This document shows positions 40,248-49,101 of a stretch of DNA of 64,000 bases, one piece after another; positions within the stretch are counted from its first letter, which is position 1; every line of letters begins with the position of its first letter. The stretch lies in assembly GCF_016865485.1 (NCBI RefSeq), contig NZ_AP024452.1, positions 828,501 to 892,500 on the forward strand, written 5' to 3'. Position numbers and translations under genes: made by a program. This stretch comes from Luteitalea sp. TBR-22 (GTDB lineage: Bacteria > Acidobacteriota > Vicinamibacteria > Vicinamibacterales > Vicinamibacteraceae). Under the pieces are notes generated by a model that worked only from the letters and a program-made list of their open reading frames with translations, was not told the DNA's origin and did not search any database.

Positions 40248-41804
40248 ATGCCGTACCTGCGACTGCTGACCAACGCCCTCGCGGCCGGCGCCCTCGGCGC
40301 CGTGATGCTGCTGCACCTGGTGCTGCTGCTCAATCCGCAGGTGCCGCTGCACCCCGGCGTGCTGTTCTCGCTCGGCTGGCGGCTCGGGCTGACGGCCGGC
40401 GTGCTGCTGGCCGCGGCCTTCTTCTTCGCCAGCCTCGTCCGGTACCTGTCGACCCGGCGCGGACCCGGGTGGCTGAGCCTGCGCCTCCTCGCCTGGATGA
40501 CGACCCTGGTGGTCGGCCTCGGCGCGCTGCTCTCGTGGTTGAACCTGTCGGCGTACCAGGCGTCGTTGACGCCAGGCGCGGGCCGTCGTGGCGCGGTCGT
40601 CGCGCTCACCCTGGCGATCTCGGCCGGCGTGCTGCTGCTCATCGCGCTTGTGCACTACGGCTTCGGGCGCCGCGGTAGCCGCGTGGGTGGCACCCTGCTC
40701 GGCATCGCCGTCGTCTCGGCGATGGTGTTGCCGCTGGTCGCGCGCGGGCCTGGCGAGCGCGGCGCGGGGCCGGCCAGGGGCGTGCGTCCCGTCGATGCGA
40801 CCCTGCGTGAGCAGCCCGCCGGGCGCGTGTGGATCATCCTGCTCGACGGCGCCTCGCTCGATTACGTGTCGCCGGCGGCAGCGCAGGGGCGGTTGCCCAA
40901 CTTCGGCCGCCTGCTCGACGGCGGCGCCTACCTGACGTTGTTCTCGATCGAGCCCCGACAGCCCTCGCCGATCTGGGCCTCGGTGGCCACGGGGCGCTAC
41001 CCACCGGGCACGGCGGTGCGGGCCCACGACCGCTACCGGGGTGGGTGGGCGACGCTCGACCTGCTGCCGCGGTACGTCTTTGCCGACCTGCTGGTGCTGT
41101 CGGGCGTGCTGACGGCGACGCCGCACCGGGTGGAGGACCTGCGTGGGGCGCCCTTGTGGCGGGTGCTCGATGCCTCCGGCTTCCCGGCGGTGACGGCCGG
41201 GTGGCCCTTCGCCGTGCAGGGCGCGTCGGGCCGGGGACGCATCATCGCCGACGATGCCCGCCGGGCCGACCTGCCGCCCATCGAGGCCGACCGCGCATTG
41301 CGTGAGCGCTTCGAGGCCGCCCTGCTCGAGGGCGACGTGCAGGTGGCCGCCATCCGGTACGCGGCGCTGTCTGCCGGTGCGCGCGACGCCCTGCTGCCGC
41401 TGTCGGGGCCGGCCGGGCGTCGGCCACTGGACGCCGTGTACGACTTCATCGACGCCGAGATCGGCCGTGTCCTGCAACGGCTGGCACCCGACGATCTCCT
41501 GCTCGTCGTATCGGGCTATCGTCTCGAGTCGCCGAGCCCGCTGGTGCGCGTGCGCGATCGCCTGGTCGACGACGCGGGGCTGGCGGCGGAGGCCAGTCGG
41601 TCCGACGGCTTCATGCTCGCCTACGGTCGGCAGGTGGCGCCCGGCCGCAAGACCCTCGGCGCCATCGTCGACGTGCTGCCGACCATCCTCTACTACCTCG
41701 GCCTGCCGGTCGGGCGCGACATGGACGGCTACGCGCGCACCGACATCTTCGTGGGGTCGCTCACCAACGGGCGACCGGTGAGCTTCATCAGGAGCTATCA
41801 GTAG
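40248..41804 (+). CDS. Membrane-anchored alkaline-phosphatase-superfamily protein
   Basis: A 518-residue protein with six N-terminal membrane helices (residues 1-165) and an external domain of the type I phosphodiesterase/sulfatase superfamily: VWIILLDGASLDYVSP (first metal Asp), RLPNFGRLLDGGAYL, SPIWASVATGRYPPG (nucleophile region), and a C-terminal LLVVSGYRLESPSPLVRVRD with DGFMLAYGRQV. The usual DHG metal motif near the end is replaced by SGYR, so metal binding may be altered. Possible envelope phosphotransferase or hydrolase. It is divergent from pyrK by 14 bases. Confidence 0.8.
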   Translation: MPYLRLLTNALAAGALGAVMLLHLVLLLNPQVPLHPGVLFSLGWRLGLTAGVLLAAAFFFASLVRYLSTRRGPGWLSLRLLAWMTTLVVGLGALLSWLNLSAYQASLTPGAGRRGAVVALTLAISAGVLLLIALVHYGFGRRGSRVGGTLLGIAVVSAMVLPLVARGPGERGAGPARGVRPVDATLREQPAGRVWIILLDGASLDYVSPAAAQGRLPNFGRLLDGGAYLTLFSIEPRQPSPIWASVATGRYPPGTAVRAHDRYRGGWATLDLLPRYVFADLLVLSGVLTATPHRVEDLRGAPLWRVLDASGFPAVTAGWPFAVQGASGRGRIIADDARRADLPPIEADRALRERFEAALLEGDVQVAAIRYAALSAGARDALLPLSGPAGRRPLDAVYDFIDAEIGRVLQRLAPDDLLLVVSGYRLESPSPLVRVRDRLVDDAGLAAEASRSDGFMLAYGRQVAPGRKTLGAIVDVLPTILYYLGLPVGRDMDGYARTDIFVGSLTNGRPVSFIRSYQ

Positions 41805-41822
41805 GCTCAAGGCTCCACAGGG

Positions 41823-41896
41823 GTAGGGCGCGGTCTCCGACCGCGCCGTCAGTACCACCCAGCCGCTAACGGCGCGGTAGGGACACCGCGCCCTAC
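41823..41896. repeat. Inverted pair of GTAG-type REP palindromes (family GGCGCGGT)
   Basis: Forward GTAG + ggcgcggtctccgaccgcgcc (41823-41847); inverted ggcgcggt...accgcgcc + CTAC (41871-41896). Same family as 20661 and 61308. Confidence 0.85.
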
Positions 41897-41911
41897 CTCT
41901 GGGCCTTCTGC

Positions 41912-41917
41912 TACACT
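41912..41917 (+). promoter_or_regulatory. Putative -10 box of the pyrR operon
   Basis: TACACT, about 8-14 bases before the PyrR-type RNA hairpin, so the hairpin would be at the 5' end of the transcript. No clear -35. Confidence 0.4.
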
Positions 41918-41925
41918 GTCGCCGG

Positions 41926-41959
41926 CTCTTTAATCGCGGTCCGGTGAGTCCGCAAAGAG
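41926..41959 (+). promoter_or_regulatory. PyrR-binding RNA hairpin in the pyr leader
   Basis: Outer stem ctcttt/aaagag (41926-41931, 41954-41959), inner stem gcgg/ccgc and terminal loop tccggtgagt. This agrees with the conserved PyrR binding loop (UCC-purine-G-x-GAG). PyrR bound to UMP would grip this hairpin and reduce expression of pyrR-pyrB-pyrC. A short GC-rich hairpin (41984-41999) follows before the RBS, without a T-run, so control may act on translation rather than by a classic attenuator; that last step is inference. Confidence 0.75.
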
Positions 41960-42072
41960 GTCGTCATGCCAACTTCCGAAGTGCCGCGCGCCCGCGCGGT
42001 TCCTCCACAACGTCGAGTCCCCGTGCGCGCCGAGTTCCCGGCGTCGCCTGGCCATGCCTGCCGGAGGGTGTC

Positions 42073-42609
42073 ATGCCCGTGGTGATGGACGGCTCGCGCA
42101 TCGAGCGCACGCTCCGCCGCATCGCCCACGAGATCCTCGAGCGCAACCGCGACCTCTCGGACATGGCCCTGGTCGGCATCCGGACGCGTGGCGTGGTGAT
42201 CGCCGAGCGGCTCGCGGCGGTCCTGAAGGAGGCCGGCAGCGTCACGATGCCGGTCGGCTCGCTCGACATCACGCTGTACCGCGACGACTACATGCGGACG
42301 CCCGTCGGGCCGCAGCCGGTGGTGCGCAGCACCGACATCCGCTTCTCGGTCGAGGGGCGCCGACTGCTGCTTGTCGACGACGTGCTCTACACCGGGCGGA
42401 CGATCCGCGCCGCGCTGGACGCGATCATCGACTACGGCCGGCCACGCAGCATCCAGCTGATCGTGCTGGTCGATCGCGGGCACCGCGAGCTGCCGATCAA
42501 GGCCGACTACGTGGGCAAGAACCTGCCGACCTCGCAGGAGCAGAGCGTGCAGGTGCGGCTCACCGAGATCGACGGCCTCGACGAGGTCCAGCTCGAGGAG
42601 GGCGCATGA
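42073..42609 (+). CDS. pyrR: PyrR bifunctional regulator / uracil phosphoribosyltransferase
   Basis: A 178-residue Pyr[38 protein letters not shown] and the PRPP loop [20 protein letters not shown], ending [20 protein letters not shown]. PyrR senses UMP and binds the pyr leader RNA. ATG 42073 has a strong GGAGG site; the frame is open upstream through the RNA leader but not conserved. It overlaps pyrB by four bases. Confidence 0.95.
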   Translation: MPVVMDGSRIERTLRRIAHEILERNRDLSDMALVGIRTRGVVIAERLAAVLKEAGSVTMPVGSLDITLYRDDYMRTPVGPQPVVRSTDIRFSVEGRRLLLVDDVLYTGRTIRAALDAIIDYGRPRSIQLIVLVDRGHRELPIKADYVGKNLPTSQEQSVQVRLTEIDGLDEVQLEEGA

Positions 42610-43550
42610 GCGGGCCGACGCCGGTCACCGCCCTGAGCGGTCGCCACCTGCTCGGCATCAGCGACCTCACGCCGCGCGAGATCACCCTCGTGCTCGACAC
42701 CGCCGACGCGATGCGCGAGGTGGGCGAGCGGCAGATCAAGAAGGTGCCGGCGCTGCGCGGTCGCACCATCGTCAACCTGTTCTTCGAGCCGAGCACGCGC
42801 ACCCGCACCTCGTTCGAGATCGCCGAGAAGCGCCTGAGCGCCGACACGCTCAACCTCGCCGTGTCGACGTCGAGCGTCGTCAAGGGCGAGACGCTGCTCG
42901 ACACGGTGAGCAACATCGAGGCGATGCAGCCCGACATGCTCGTCGTGCGGCACGCCTCGTCGGGGGCCTGCGAGCAGCTGGCGCGGCACTGCCGATCGCG
43001 CATCGTCAACGCCGGCGACGGCCTGCACGAGCACCCGACGCAGGCGCTGCTCGACGCCTACACGATCCGCCAGCACAAGGGCCGGCTCGACGGGCTGCAG
43101 GTGGCGATCGTGGGCGACCTGCTGCACAGCCGCGTGCTGCGGTCCAACCTGCTGCTCCTGCGCAAGATGGGCGCCACGGTGCGGGTCGCCGCGCCGCGGC
43201 CGCTCGTGCCGGTGGGCATCGAGGCGATGGGCGCCATCCCCTGCCGCACCATCGAGGAGGCGCTCGAGGGCGCCGACGTCGTGATGATGCTGCGCATCCA
43301 GCTCGAGCGGATGCAGAACAACTTCTTCCCGTCCCTGCGCGAGTACTTCACGTTGTTCGGGCTGACGTCCGAGCGCCTCGCGCTCGCGAAGCCGGACGCC
43401 ATCGTGATGCACCCCGGGCCGATGAACCGCGGCGTCGAGATTGCCTCCGACGTCGCCGATGGTCCCCGTGCCGTCATCCTCGAGCAGGTGGCCAATGGCG
43501 TCGCCGTGCGCATGGCGGTGCTGTACCTGCTCGGCGGGAGCGACGAATGA
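42606..43550 (+). CDS. pyrB: Aspartate carbamoyltransferase catalytic subunit
   Basis: A 314-residue enzyme making carbamoyl-aspartate. Carbamoyl-phosphate motif [12 protein letters not shown] (S63-R67), [27 protein letters not shown] and [11 protein letters not shown] are all present. The regulatory subunit PyrI is absent, as expected for PyrR-controlled operons. ATGA overlaps on both sides couple it to pyrR and pyrC. Confidence 0.96.
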   Translation: MSGPTPVTALSGRHLLGISDLTPREITLVLDTADAMREVGERQIKKVPALRGRTIVNLFFEPSTRTRTSFEIAEKRLSADTLNLAVSTSSVVKGETLLDTVSNIEAMQPDMLVVRHASSGACEQLARHCRSRIVNAGDGLHEHPTQALLDAYTIRQHKGRLDGLQVAIVGDLLHSRVLRSNLLLLRKMGATVRVAAPRPLVPVGIEAMGAIPCRTIEEALEGADVVMMLRIQLERMQNNFFPSLREYFTLFGLTSERLALAKPDAIVMHPGPMNRGVEIASDVADGPRAVILEQVANGVAVRMAVLYLLGGSDE

Positions 43551-44884
43551 GTGAACCCATGACGTACATCCTCAGGAACGGCCGCGTGGTCGATCCCGCC
43601 AACGGCCGCGACGCGGTCCTCGACGTCGAGGTCCGCGACGGCGTGATTGCGCGCATCGGCGCCAACCTCGAGGCGCCCGCCGGCGCCACGGTGCTCGACG
43701 TGCCAGCCGGCTGCATCGTGACGCCCGGCCTCATCGACATGCACGTGCACCTGCGCGAGCCCGGGCAGGAACACAAGGAGACGGTGGCCAGCGGTGTCGC
43801 CGCCGCGGTCGCCGGGGGCTTCACCGCCGTCGCCTGCATGCCCAACACGAGTCCGGTCAACGACAGCGCCGCGGTCACCCGCTACATCGTCGACAAGGCG
43901 GCTGCGGCCGGCCTGGCGCGCGTGTACCCGATCGGCGCGGCCTCGGTGGGGTCGAAGGGCGAGCAGATGGCCGAGATCGGCGAGCTCAAGGCGGCCGGCT
44001 GCGTCGCCGTGTCCGACGATGGACACCCGATCCGGACGGCGTTGCTGATGCGGCGCGTGCTCGAGTACGCCGGCATGCTCGACGTGCTGGTCATCGACCA
44101 CTGCGAGGACCCGACGCTCAAGGGCGACGGTGTCGTCCACGAAGGGGCGGTGGCCTCCGAGCTCGGGTTGCGCGGCATCCCGGGCGAGGCCGAGGAACTC
44201 TGGATCGAGCGCGACATCACGCTGGCCGGCCTGACGAAGACCCCCGTGCACGTCGCGCACCTCAGCACGGCGGGCTCGCTGCGCGCGGTGAGGGCCGGCA
44301 AGGCGCGCGGCATCGCGGTGACCTGCGAGGTGACGCCGCACCACTTCGTGATGACCGACGAGGCGCTGCGCGGCTACGACACCAACACGAAGATGAACCC
44401 GCCGCTGCGGCCGCAGGCCGACGTCGACGCGCTCGTCGAAGGACTGGCCGACGGCAGCGTCGACGTGATCGCCACCGACCATGCCCCGCACCATGCCGAC
44501 GAGAAGGCGCTGTCGTACGACCAGGCGCCGTTCGGCATCACGGGCCTCGAGACGGCGGTGCCGCTCACCTTCGATCGTCTCGTGCACACGGGGCGGATCG
44601 ACCTCGCGCGCATGGTGGAACTGCTGTCGGTCAACCCGGCGCGCATCCTGAAGGTGCCGGGCGGATCGCTCACCGAGGGGGCGCCGGCCGACATCACGGT
44701 GCTCGCGCCCGACCTGGCGGTCACCATCAGGGCGGCCTCGCAGAAGTCGCTCTCGAAGAACATGCCCTTCGAGGGCTGGACCCTGAAGGGGGGCGTGGCC
44801 GCGACCATCGTCGGCGGCCGCCTCGTCTATCGCAACCCGGCCGTCGACGGCCTCGAGGGCTGGCCGACGGCGCCGGTCCAGTAA
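43547..44884 (+). CDS. pyrC: Dihydroorotase (class I)
   Basis: A 445-residue amidohydrolase closing carbamoyl-aspartate to dihydroorotate. Zn ligands [10 protein letters not shown] (H66, H68), [38 protein letters not shown] and the catalytic [13 protein letters not shown]. The length and sequence fit the class I (AllB/PyrC Gram-positive-like) type. The ATG at 43547 overlaps pyrB; a second ATG lies at 43559. Confidence 0.95.
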   Translation: MSEPMTYILRNGRVVDPANGRDAVLDVEVRDGVIARIGANLEAPAGATVLDVPAGCIVTPGLIDMHVHLREPGQEHKETVASGVAAAVAGGFTAVACMPNTSPVNDSAAVTRYIVDKAAAAGLARVYPIGAASVGSKGEQMAEIGELKAAGCVAVSDDGHPIRTALLMRRVLEYAGMLDVLVIDHCEDPTLKGDGVVHEGAVASELGLRGIPGEAEELWIERDITLAGLTKTPVHVAHLSTAGSLRAVRAGKARGIAVTCEVTPHHFVMTDEALRGYDTNTKMNPPLRPQADVDALVEGLADGSVDVIATDHAPHHADEKALSYDQAPFGITGLETAVPLTFDRLVHTGRIDLARMVELLSVNPARILKVPGGSLTEGAPADITVLAPDLAVTIRAASQKSLSKNMPFEGWTLKGGVAATIVGGRLVYRNPAVDGLEGWPTAPVQ

Positions 44885-44901
44885 CGGAGTCCTTCCCTCC
44901 C

Positions 44902-45522
44902 ATGACCCATCGGATCGACGACGTCCGCAGGCGCGCGCAGCGCATCCTCCAGGACGCCAACGTGCTGCTCGAGGGCCACTTCGACTTCGGCAACGGCTAC
45001 CACGGGCGCACGTACCTGAACCCGCACATGCTGTTCTGCCACCCGGCGACCATCTGGCAGCTGGCGCAGGACCTGCTCGACGTGCTGCCGTACGAGATCG
45101 CCACCAACGTGCAGGCCGTGGTCGGGCCGTCGACCGGCGGTGCGCTGCTGGCGCACACCATCGCCGGCCTGCTCGACGGCCGGCGTGACCTCGCGCACCC
45201 GCCCACCGTGTTCGCCCCGGTGCAGCACGATGCCGAGGAGGGGCTGCGCCTCCGCTCCACCTACCGTCGCGTGCTCGCCGGCAAGAAGGTGCTGCTGGTC
45301 GACGACGTGCGCAACACCGGGAAGACGTTGGCGCACTGCGCCGAACTGGTGCGCAAGGCCGGCGGCGAGGTGATCGCCACGGCGCAGATCTACGACCGCA
45401 TGGCCTCGGTAGTGTCGCTGGACGTGCCGAACGTGGCGCTGCTCGAGTACGACGCGCGCGACATCAATACGTCGACGACGTGCCCGCTGTGCGCCGCGGG
45501 CGTGCCGCTCACGAGTTTCTGA
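44902..45522 (+). CDS. OPRT-like phosphoribosyltransferase with C-terminal Cys pair
   Basis: A 206-residue type I phosphoribosyltransferase related to orotate PRTase: LLEGHFDFGNGYHGRTYLNP, AVVGPSTGGALLAHTIAGLL and PRPP loop VLLVDDVRNTGKTLAHCAE. It ends INTSTTCPLCAAGVPLTSF with a CPLC pair that ordinary PyrE proteins lack. A separate, canonical pyrE is present at 54571, so this copy probably has another base as substrate or a regulatory job. It follows pyrC by 17 bases and is likely in the PyrR-controlled operon. Confidence 0.85.
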   Translation: MTHRIDDVRRRAQRILQDANVLLEGHFDFGNGYHGRTYLNPHMLFCHPATIWQLAQDLLDVLPYEIATNVQAVVGPSTGGALLAHTIAGLLDGRRDLAHPPTVFAPVQHDAEEGLRLRSTYRRVLAGKKVLLVDDVRNTGKTLAHCAELVRKAGGEVIATAQIYDRMASVVSLDVPNVALLEYDARDINTSTTCPLCAAGVPLTSF

Positions 45523-45523
45523 C

Positions 45524-45546
45524 GGGCCGGCTCGGAGAGCCGGCCC
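45524..45546 (+). terminator. Hairpin at the end of the pyr operon
   Basis: Perfect 10-bp arms gggccggctc / gagccggccc with a 3-base loop, directly after the stop codon. No T-run, so only a possible terminator. Confidence 0.5.
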
Positions 45547-45566
45547 TGGCTTCACGGCCGGCAGCC

Positions 45567-45627
45567 GGGAGTCGGCAGTCGGCAGTCAGAGCGCTCTCTG
45601 AGCCCTGAGCCCTGAGCCGTGAGCCTT
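45567..45627. repeat. Two heptanucleotide arrays
   Basis: ggcagtc-type units (three, 45567-45587) and gagccct-type units (four, 45600-45627), just before the DUF2400 gene. Confidence 0.8.
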
Positions 45628-45643
45628 CCCGGATCACTCACCG

Positions 45644-46663
45644 ATGCCTCCCGCCCGATCCGCTCGCCCGGCGCCCCTGCTTGGCCTGAAGCCTGCCGAC
45701 CTTGCGCGGTTCCGCGTCGAGCTCGATCGCCTGCACGACGCGTACAACGTGCCCGACTCGGCGGCCGACCCGGTGCAGTTCGTGTGGCGCTACGGGGACC
45801 CGCGTGATCGGGAGGTGGTGGCGGCCATTGCGTCGGGACTCGCCTTCGGGCGGCTCGCCAGCGTGCTGGCGAGCATCGAGCGCGTCCTCGCGCTGCTCGG
45901 CCCGCATCCGGCCGCCTACGTCGATGCGCTCGACGTGCCGCTGGCCCGCTCGGCACTCGCCGACGTGGTGCACCGCTGGACGCGCGGCGACGACCTCGTC
46001 GCGTTGCTGGTCGTGCTCCGGACGCTGCGGGCGCGCCACGGGTCACTCGAGGGCGCGTTCCTCGCCGGCGACGATCCGACGAGCGAGGACGTGGCGCCGG
46101 GCCTCGAGGCGTTCTGTGCCGAAGCCTGCGCCGTGGACGTGCGTGAGGCCTACGGCGGCGCGACCCGCGGCCTGCCCGCCGAAGCCGCCAGCGAAGCCAG
46201 CGGTCGGCGAAGGCTGGGACGCCTCGGCGTGCACTACTTCTTCCCGCGGCCGTCGCTCGGCAGCGCCTGCAAGCGCCTCAACCTGTTCGTGCGGTGGATG
46301 GTGCGGCAGGACGCGGTCGATCCCGGCGGGTGGAGCGGCGTCTCACGCTCGCGCCTCGTGATCCCGCTCGACACCCACACGATCCGCGTCGGCCGCTGCC
46401 TGCGCCTGACGCGCTACACCAGTCCGGGCTGGAAGATGGCCGCCGACATCACGGCGACGCTACGACGGATCGATCCGGACGACCCGGTGCGCTACGACTT
46501 CTCGCTGTGCCACATGAGCATGATGGGCGCGTGTGGCCACGGCAAGAAGGTCGGCAGCACGCACTGTCCGCTGCGCGGGTTCTGCCGGCCGGGCAGAACG
46601 AGTGACAAGGGACAGGTACGAAAGTCACGAGGACGCCAAGGGACAGGGGACCAGGACGGGTAG
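45644..46663 (+). CDS. DUF2400 (TIGR02757) family protein
   Basis: A 339-residue protein of the DUF2400 family, related to HhH-GPD DNA glycosylases. Features: PVQFVWRYGDPRDREVVAAI, LAFGRLASVLASIERVL, VHYFFPRPSLGSACKRLNLF, LVIPLDTHTIRVGRCL and DPVRYDFSLCHMSMMGACGH, ending STHCPLRGFC, where Cys residues may hold a metal. Function unknown; a role in DNA repair is inferred from the fold. The last 20 or so residues (DKGQVRKSRGRQGTGDQ) are encoded by repeat sequence and should be regarded as an accidental tail. It converges with an Fpg-like gene. Confidence 0.88.
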   Translation: MPPARSARPAPLLGLKPADLARFRVELDRLHDAYNVPDSAADPVQFVWRYGDPRDREVVAAIASGLAFGRLASVLASIERVLALLGPHPAAYVDALDVPLARSALADVVHRWTRGDDLVALLVVLRTLRARHGSLEGAFLAGDDPTSEDVAPGLEAFCAEACAVDVREAYGGATRGLPAEAASEASGRRRLGRLGVHYFFPRPSLGSACKRLNLFVRWMVRQDAVDPGGWSGVSRSRLVIPLDTHTIRVGRCLRLTRYTSPGWKMAADITATLRRIDPDDPVRYDFSLCHMSMMGACGHGKKVGSTHCPLRGFCRPGRTSDKGQVRKSRGRQGTGDQDG

Positions 46664-46798
46664 GGACCAGGAAAGGCCCGGCGCTCGTCATAGCTGCCGG
46701 ACCTCGCGAACGGCCCGTCTCGTCCCTCGCTACTGGTCGTCCCGTTCCCTTGTCCCTCGCCTCCCTTGTCACTGGTCGCTCGTCCCTCGTCCCTTGCT
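46600..46798. repeat. Inverted heptad-type arrays between convergent repair genes
   Basis: Forward words (aagggac, gacaggg, gaccagg) at 46600-46680 and complementary words (tcccttg, tccctcg, cgtccct) at 46730-46798, mostly in 7-bp phase. Both neighbouring genes stop inside them. Confidence 0.7.
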
Positions 46799-47689
46799 CA
46801 TGCGCTCCTCCAGTTCCTCCAGGCTCTTCGGCCAGTCCTCGCGCAGCAGGCGTGACAGGGCGCGATCGGCGAGCAGCTTGCCGCCGGTCTGGCACCTCGG
46901 GCAGTAGTTGGCCTCGTTCTGCGCGTACACCAGCCGCTGGATCGGCGTGCCGCAGCGCGGGCAGGGCTGCCCGTAGCGGCCGTGCGCGACCATGCCCTCG
47001 ACGAAGGCCGTGACCTTCTCGGGGAAGCCATCCCCGACCCGCTCGCGGAACCGATCGATCCATACCTGCAGCGTGTCGCGCGTCGCCGCACGGAGTGTCG
47101 CGATCTCCTCGGCCGACAATTGGTGCGTCTGGCGCATCGGTGAGAGCTGCGCGGCGTGCAGGATCTCGTCGGAGTAGGCGTTGCCGATGCCGCTGAACAG
47201 GCGCGGGTCGGTGAGCGCGCGCTTGAGCGTGTGCCGCTCGCGCGTCAGCGCCTCGGCGAACGCCTCCGGCGAGGCGGTCATCACGTCGATGCCTCCGGGA
47301 TCCATCGCCGCGAGCGCCACGGCACCCTGCACGGCATGCAGCGACGCGCGGCGCTTCGAGCCGGCTTCGGTGAGCATCAGCGTGCCCGGCGTGAAGTCGA
47401 ACGCGCACAGTCCGACCTTGCCCGGCACCGGCGCGCCCGGCTTCTTCCACTGCAGGCGTCCGGCGATCATCAGGTGGAGCACGAGGTAGTGCTCGTCCGG
47501 GAACACGAAGACGAGCCGCTTGCCGAGGAGCCGCACGTCGCCAAGCACCCGTCCCGTGAACGCTTCCAGGGGCGGGTCGACGGTGCGCAGCAGGAACGGA
47601 CTCCGGACGCGCACCCCTTCGAGCGCCTGCCCGACGGCCCGGGCGCGAATGGCGTCGACGTAGATCGTCAGGTCTGGAAGCTCAGGCAC
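46769..47689 (-). CDS. Fpg/Nei-family DNA glycosylase
   Basis: A 306-residue enzyme with the N-terminal catalytic MPELPDLTIY (Pro2, Glu3), the LGKRLVFVF lysine region, RLFSGIGNAYSDEILHAAQL (helix-two-turn-helix) and a C-terminal zinc finger CPRCGTPIQRLVYAQ...NYCPRC. It removes oxidised bases by beta/delta elimination. MPELPD with an intermediate length distinguishes it from canonical MutM (MPELPE); it may be a second Fpg-like paralog. About 35 residues follow the zinc finger, the last ones (SKGRGTSDQ) encoded by repeat units. Confidence 0.88.
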   Translation of the reverse strand: MPELPDLTIYVDAIRARAVGQALEGVRVRSPFLLRTVDPPLEAFTGRVLGDVRLLGKRLVFVFPDEHYLVLHLMIAGRLQWKKPGAPVPGKVGLCAFDFTPGTLMLTEAGSKRRASLHAVQGAVALAAMDPGGIDVMTASPEAFAEALTRERHTLKRALTDPRLFSGIGNAYSDEILHAAQLSPMRQTHQLSAEEIATLRAATRDTLQVWIDRFRERVGDGFPEKVTAFVEGMVAHGRYGQPCPRCGTPIQRLVYAQNEANYCPRCQTGGKLLADRALSRLLREDWPKSLEELEERMSKGRGTSDQ

Positions 47690-47699
47690 GGGGCAGACG

Positions 47700-47985
47700 C
47701 CAGAACAAGGGACGAGGGAAGAGTACGCCAGTCACAAGGGAGGCGGGGCACAAGGGACAAGGGACGAGTACGCAAGTGACCAGGGAGGCGGGGGACAAGG
47801 GGCGAGGTAGAACGGAACCTGGGACAAGGGCAGGGCAGACCGTCGGCCAAGGTCGACGGCTACGGCCTCGGTAACAGCGACCTCGCCGCGACCGCATCGG
47901 ACTCGCGGCCTTGCCGCTGGTCCCTTGGCGGCTCGTCCCTTGTTGCTGGCCGTCCTGGTGACTCGTGTGCGTGTCCCTTGTCCCT
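47700..47985. repeat. Intergenic block of heptad arrays with one inverted REP
   Basis: No gene in this gap of about 300 bases. It contains heptad-type words agggaca/agggacg (47700-47815), an inverted imperfect REP ccgtcggccaaggtcgacgg + CTAC (47840-47863), and complementary cccttgt words (47935-47985) ending next to the stop of the glycosyltransferase gene. Confidence 0.75.
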
Positions 47986-47988
47986 TGT

Positions 47989-49092
47989 TCAGCTCCGTGC
48001 TGCGAGCAACTGCTCGTACTCCGCGACCGTGTTGCGGACCATGTGCTCGACGCTGAACCTGTGGTGCACGCGTTCGTAGCCGGCGGCGGCATAGCGACGG
48101 GCGGCGTCCTCGTCGAGCAGCATCGTCGTCAGGGCGTCGGCCAGCGCGTCGGCATCGCGGGGCGGCACGAGCAGCCCGGTCTCGTCGTGCACCACGACCT
48201 CGGGGATCCCGCCGGTGTCGGTGGCGACGATGGGGCGCGCGCAGGCCATGGCGTCGAGCAGCGACGTGCCGAGCCCCTCCATCACCGAACTCATCACGAA
48301 GACGTCCGCCGTCTTCATCAGCCCCAGCACGTCGGTGCGGAAGCCAGGCAGCAGCACGTGCTTCTCGAGGCCGCGATGGTGCACCTGCTTCTCCAGCGAC
48401 TGGTGCAGTTCGCCCTGTCCGAGGATCACCAGTCGTGCGTCGGGCACCGAGCGCACCACGGAGGCAAAGGCGTCGATCAGATAGCGCTGTCCCTTGTGCG
48501 GCACCAGCGCCGCCACGTTGAGCACCACCGGCGCGCCGTGTGGCAGCCAGAACGTCTCGTGGATGGACACCGGCGGCGCGTCGGCGACGTGCTGCAGGTC
48601 GACGCCCTCGTGCACCGTGACGACCCGATCGGCGGGGATGCCGTCGGCGACGAGGATGCGGCCGATCGCGGCGGAGGCGCAGATGAAGCGATCCACCTGC
48701 CGATACTTGGCCCGCGACAGCGAGTTGCCGGCCAGCCTGAAGTCGACGCGCCGTGAGGCCACCAGCATGGGCGGCGGCCACGGCATGCGGAAGCCGAGGG
48801 CGAGTGCCGCGAGCGCGACGCCGTGCGGGTCGTGGGCGTGCAGGACTGCCGGGTCGAAGGCGCGGATGATGCGCGCCAGCTTCCACGCCGCGTGGAAGTC
48901 GACCTCGAAGCGTGGCGCCAGCGGCACCAGGTCGGGGTCCTGCGGCGCGCGCCGGCGCAACTCGCCATCCGGATGCGCCACCAGCATCGTGGGGTGCCCG
49001 AGGGCGCGCAGGCCCTTGACGGTGAGGAGGGCCTGGTTCTGGCCCCCGCGCCAGGTGCGCGCGGTGTCGATGTGGATCGTGCGGATGGCCAT
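47989..49092 (-). CDS. Glycosyltransferase family 4
   Basis: A 367-residue GT-B enzyme: N-terminal TARTWRGGQNQALLTVKGL, VLHAHDPHGVALAALAL, and the C-terminal nucleotide-binding signature SSVMEGLGTSLLDAMACARP followed by VATDTGGIPEVV (E-x7-E motif). Such enzymes add sugars to LPS core or other glycolipids on the cytoplasmic face. The next gene upstream, nine bases away, is a family 2 glycosyltransferase, so the two form one operon for envelope glycan synthesis. Confidence 0.92.
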   Translation of the reverse strand: MAIRTIHIDTARTWRGGQNQALLTVKGLRALGHPTMLVAHPDGELRRRAPQDPDLVPLAPRFEVDFHAAWKLARIIRAFDPAVLHAHDPHGVALAALALGFRMPWPPPMLVASRRVDFRLAGNSLSRAKYRQVDRFICASAAIGRILVADGIPADRVVTVHEGVDLQHVADAPPVSIHETFWLPHGAPVVLNVAALVPHKGQRYLIDAFASVVRSVPDARLVILGQGELHQSLEKQVHHRGLEKHVLLPGFRTDVLGLMKTADVFVMSSVMEGLGTSLLDAMACARPIVATDTGGIPEVVVHDETGLLVPPRDADALADALTTMLLDEDAARRYAAAGYERVHHRFSVEHMVRNTVAEYEQLLAARS

Positions 49093-49101
49093 GGGTGCGG
49101 G

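Noticed and set aside
41823-41896. REP pair before pyrR as a transcription attenuator
   Set aside because: It lies upstream of the likely promoter and belongs to a family scattered through the whole window.
41966-42072. Short open frame in the pyr leader as a regulatory leader peptide
   Set aside because: It has no RBS and no run of diagnostic codons, and the PyrR hairpin explains regulation better.
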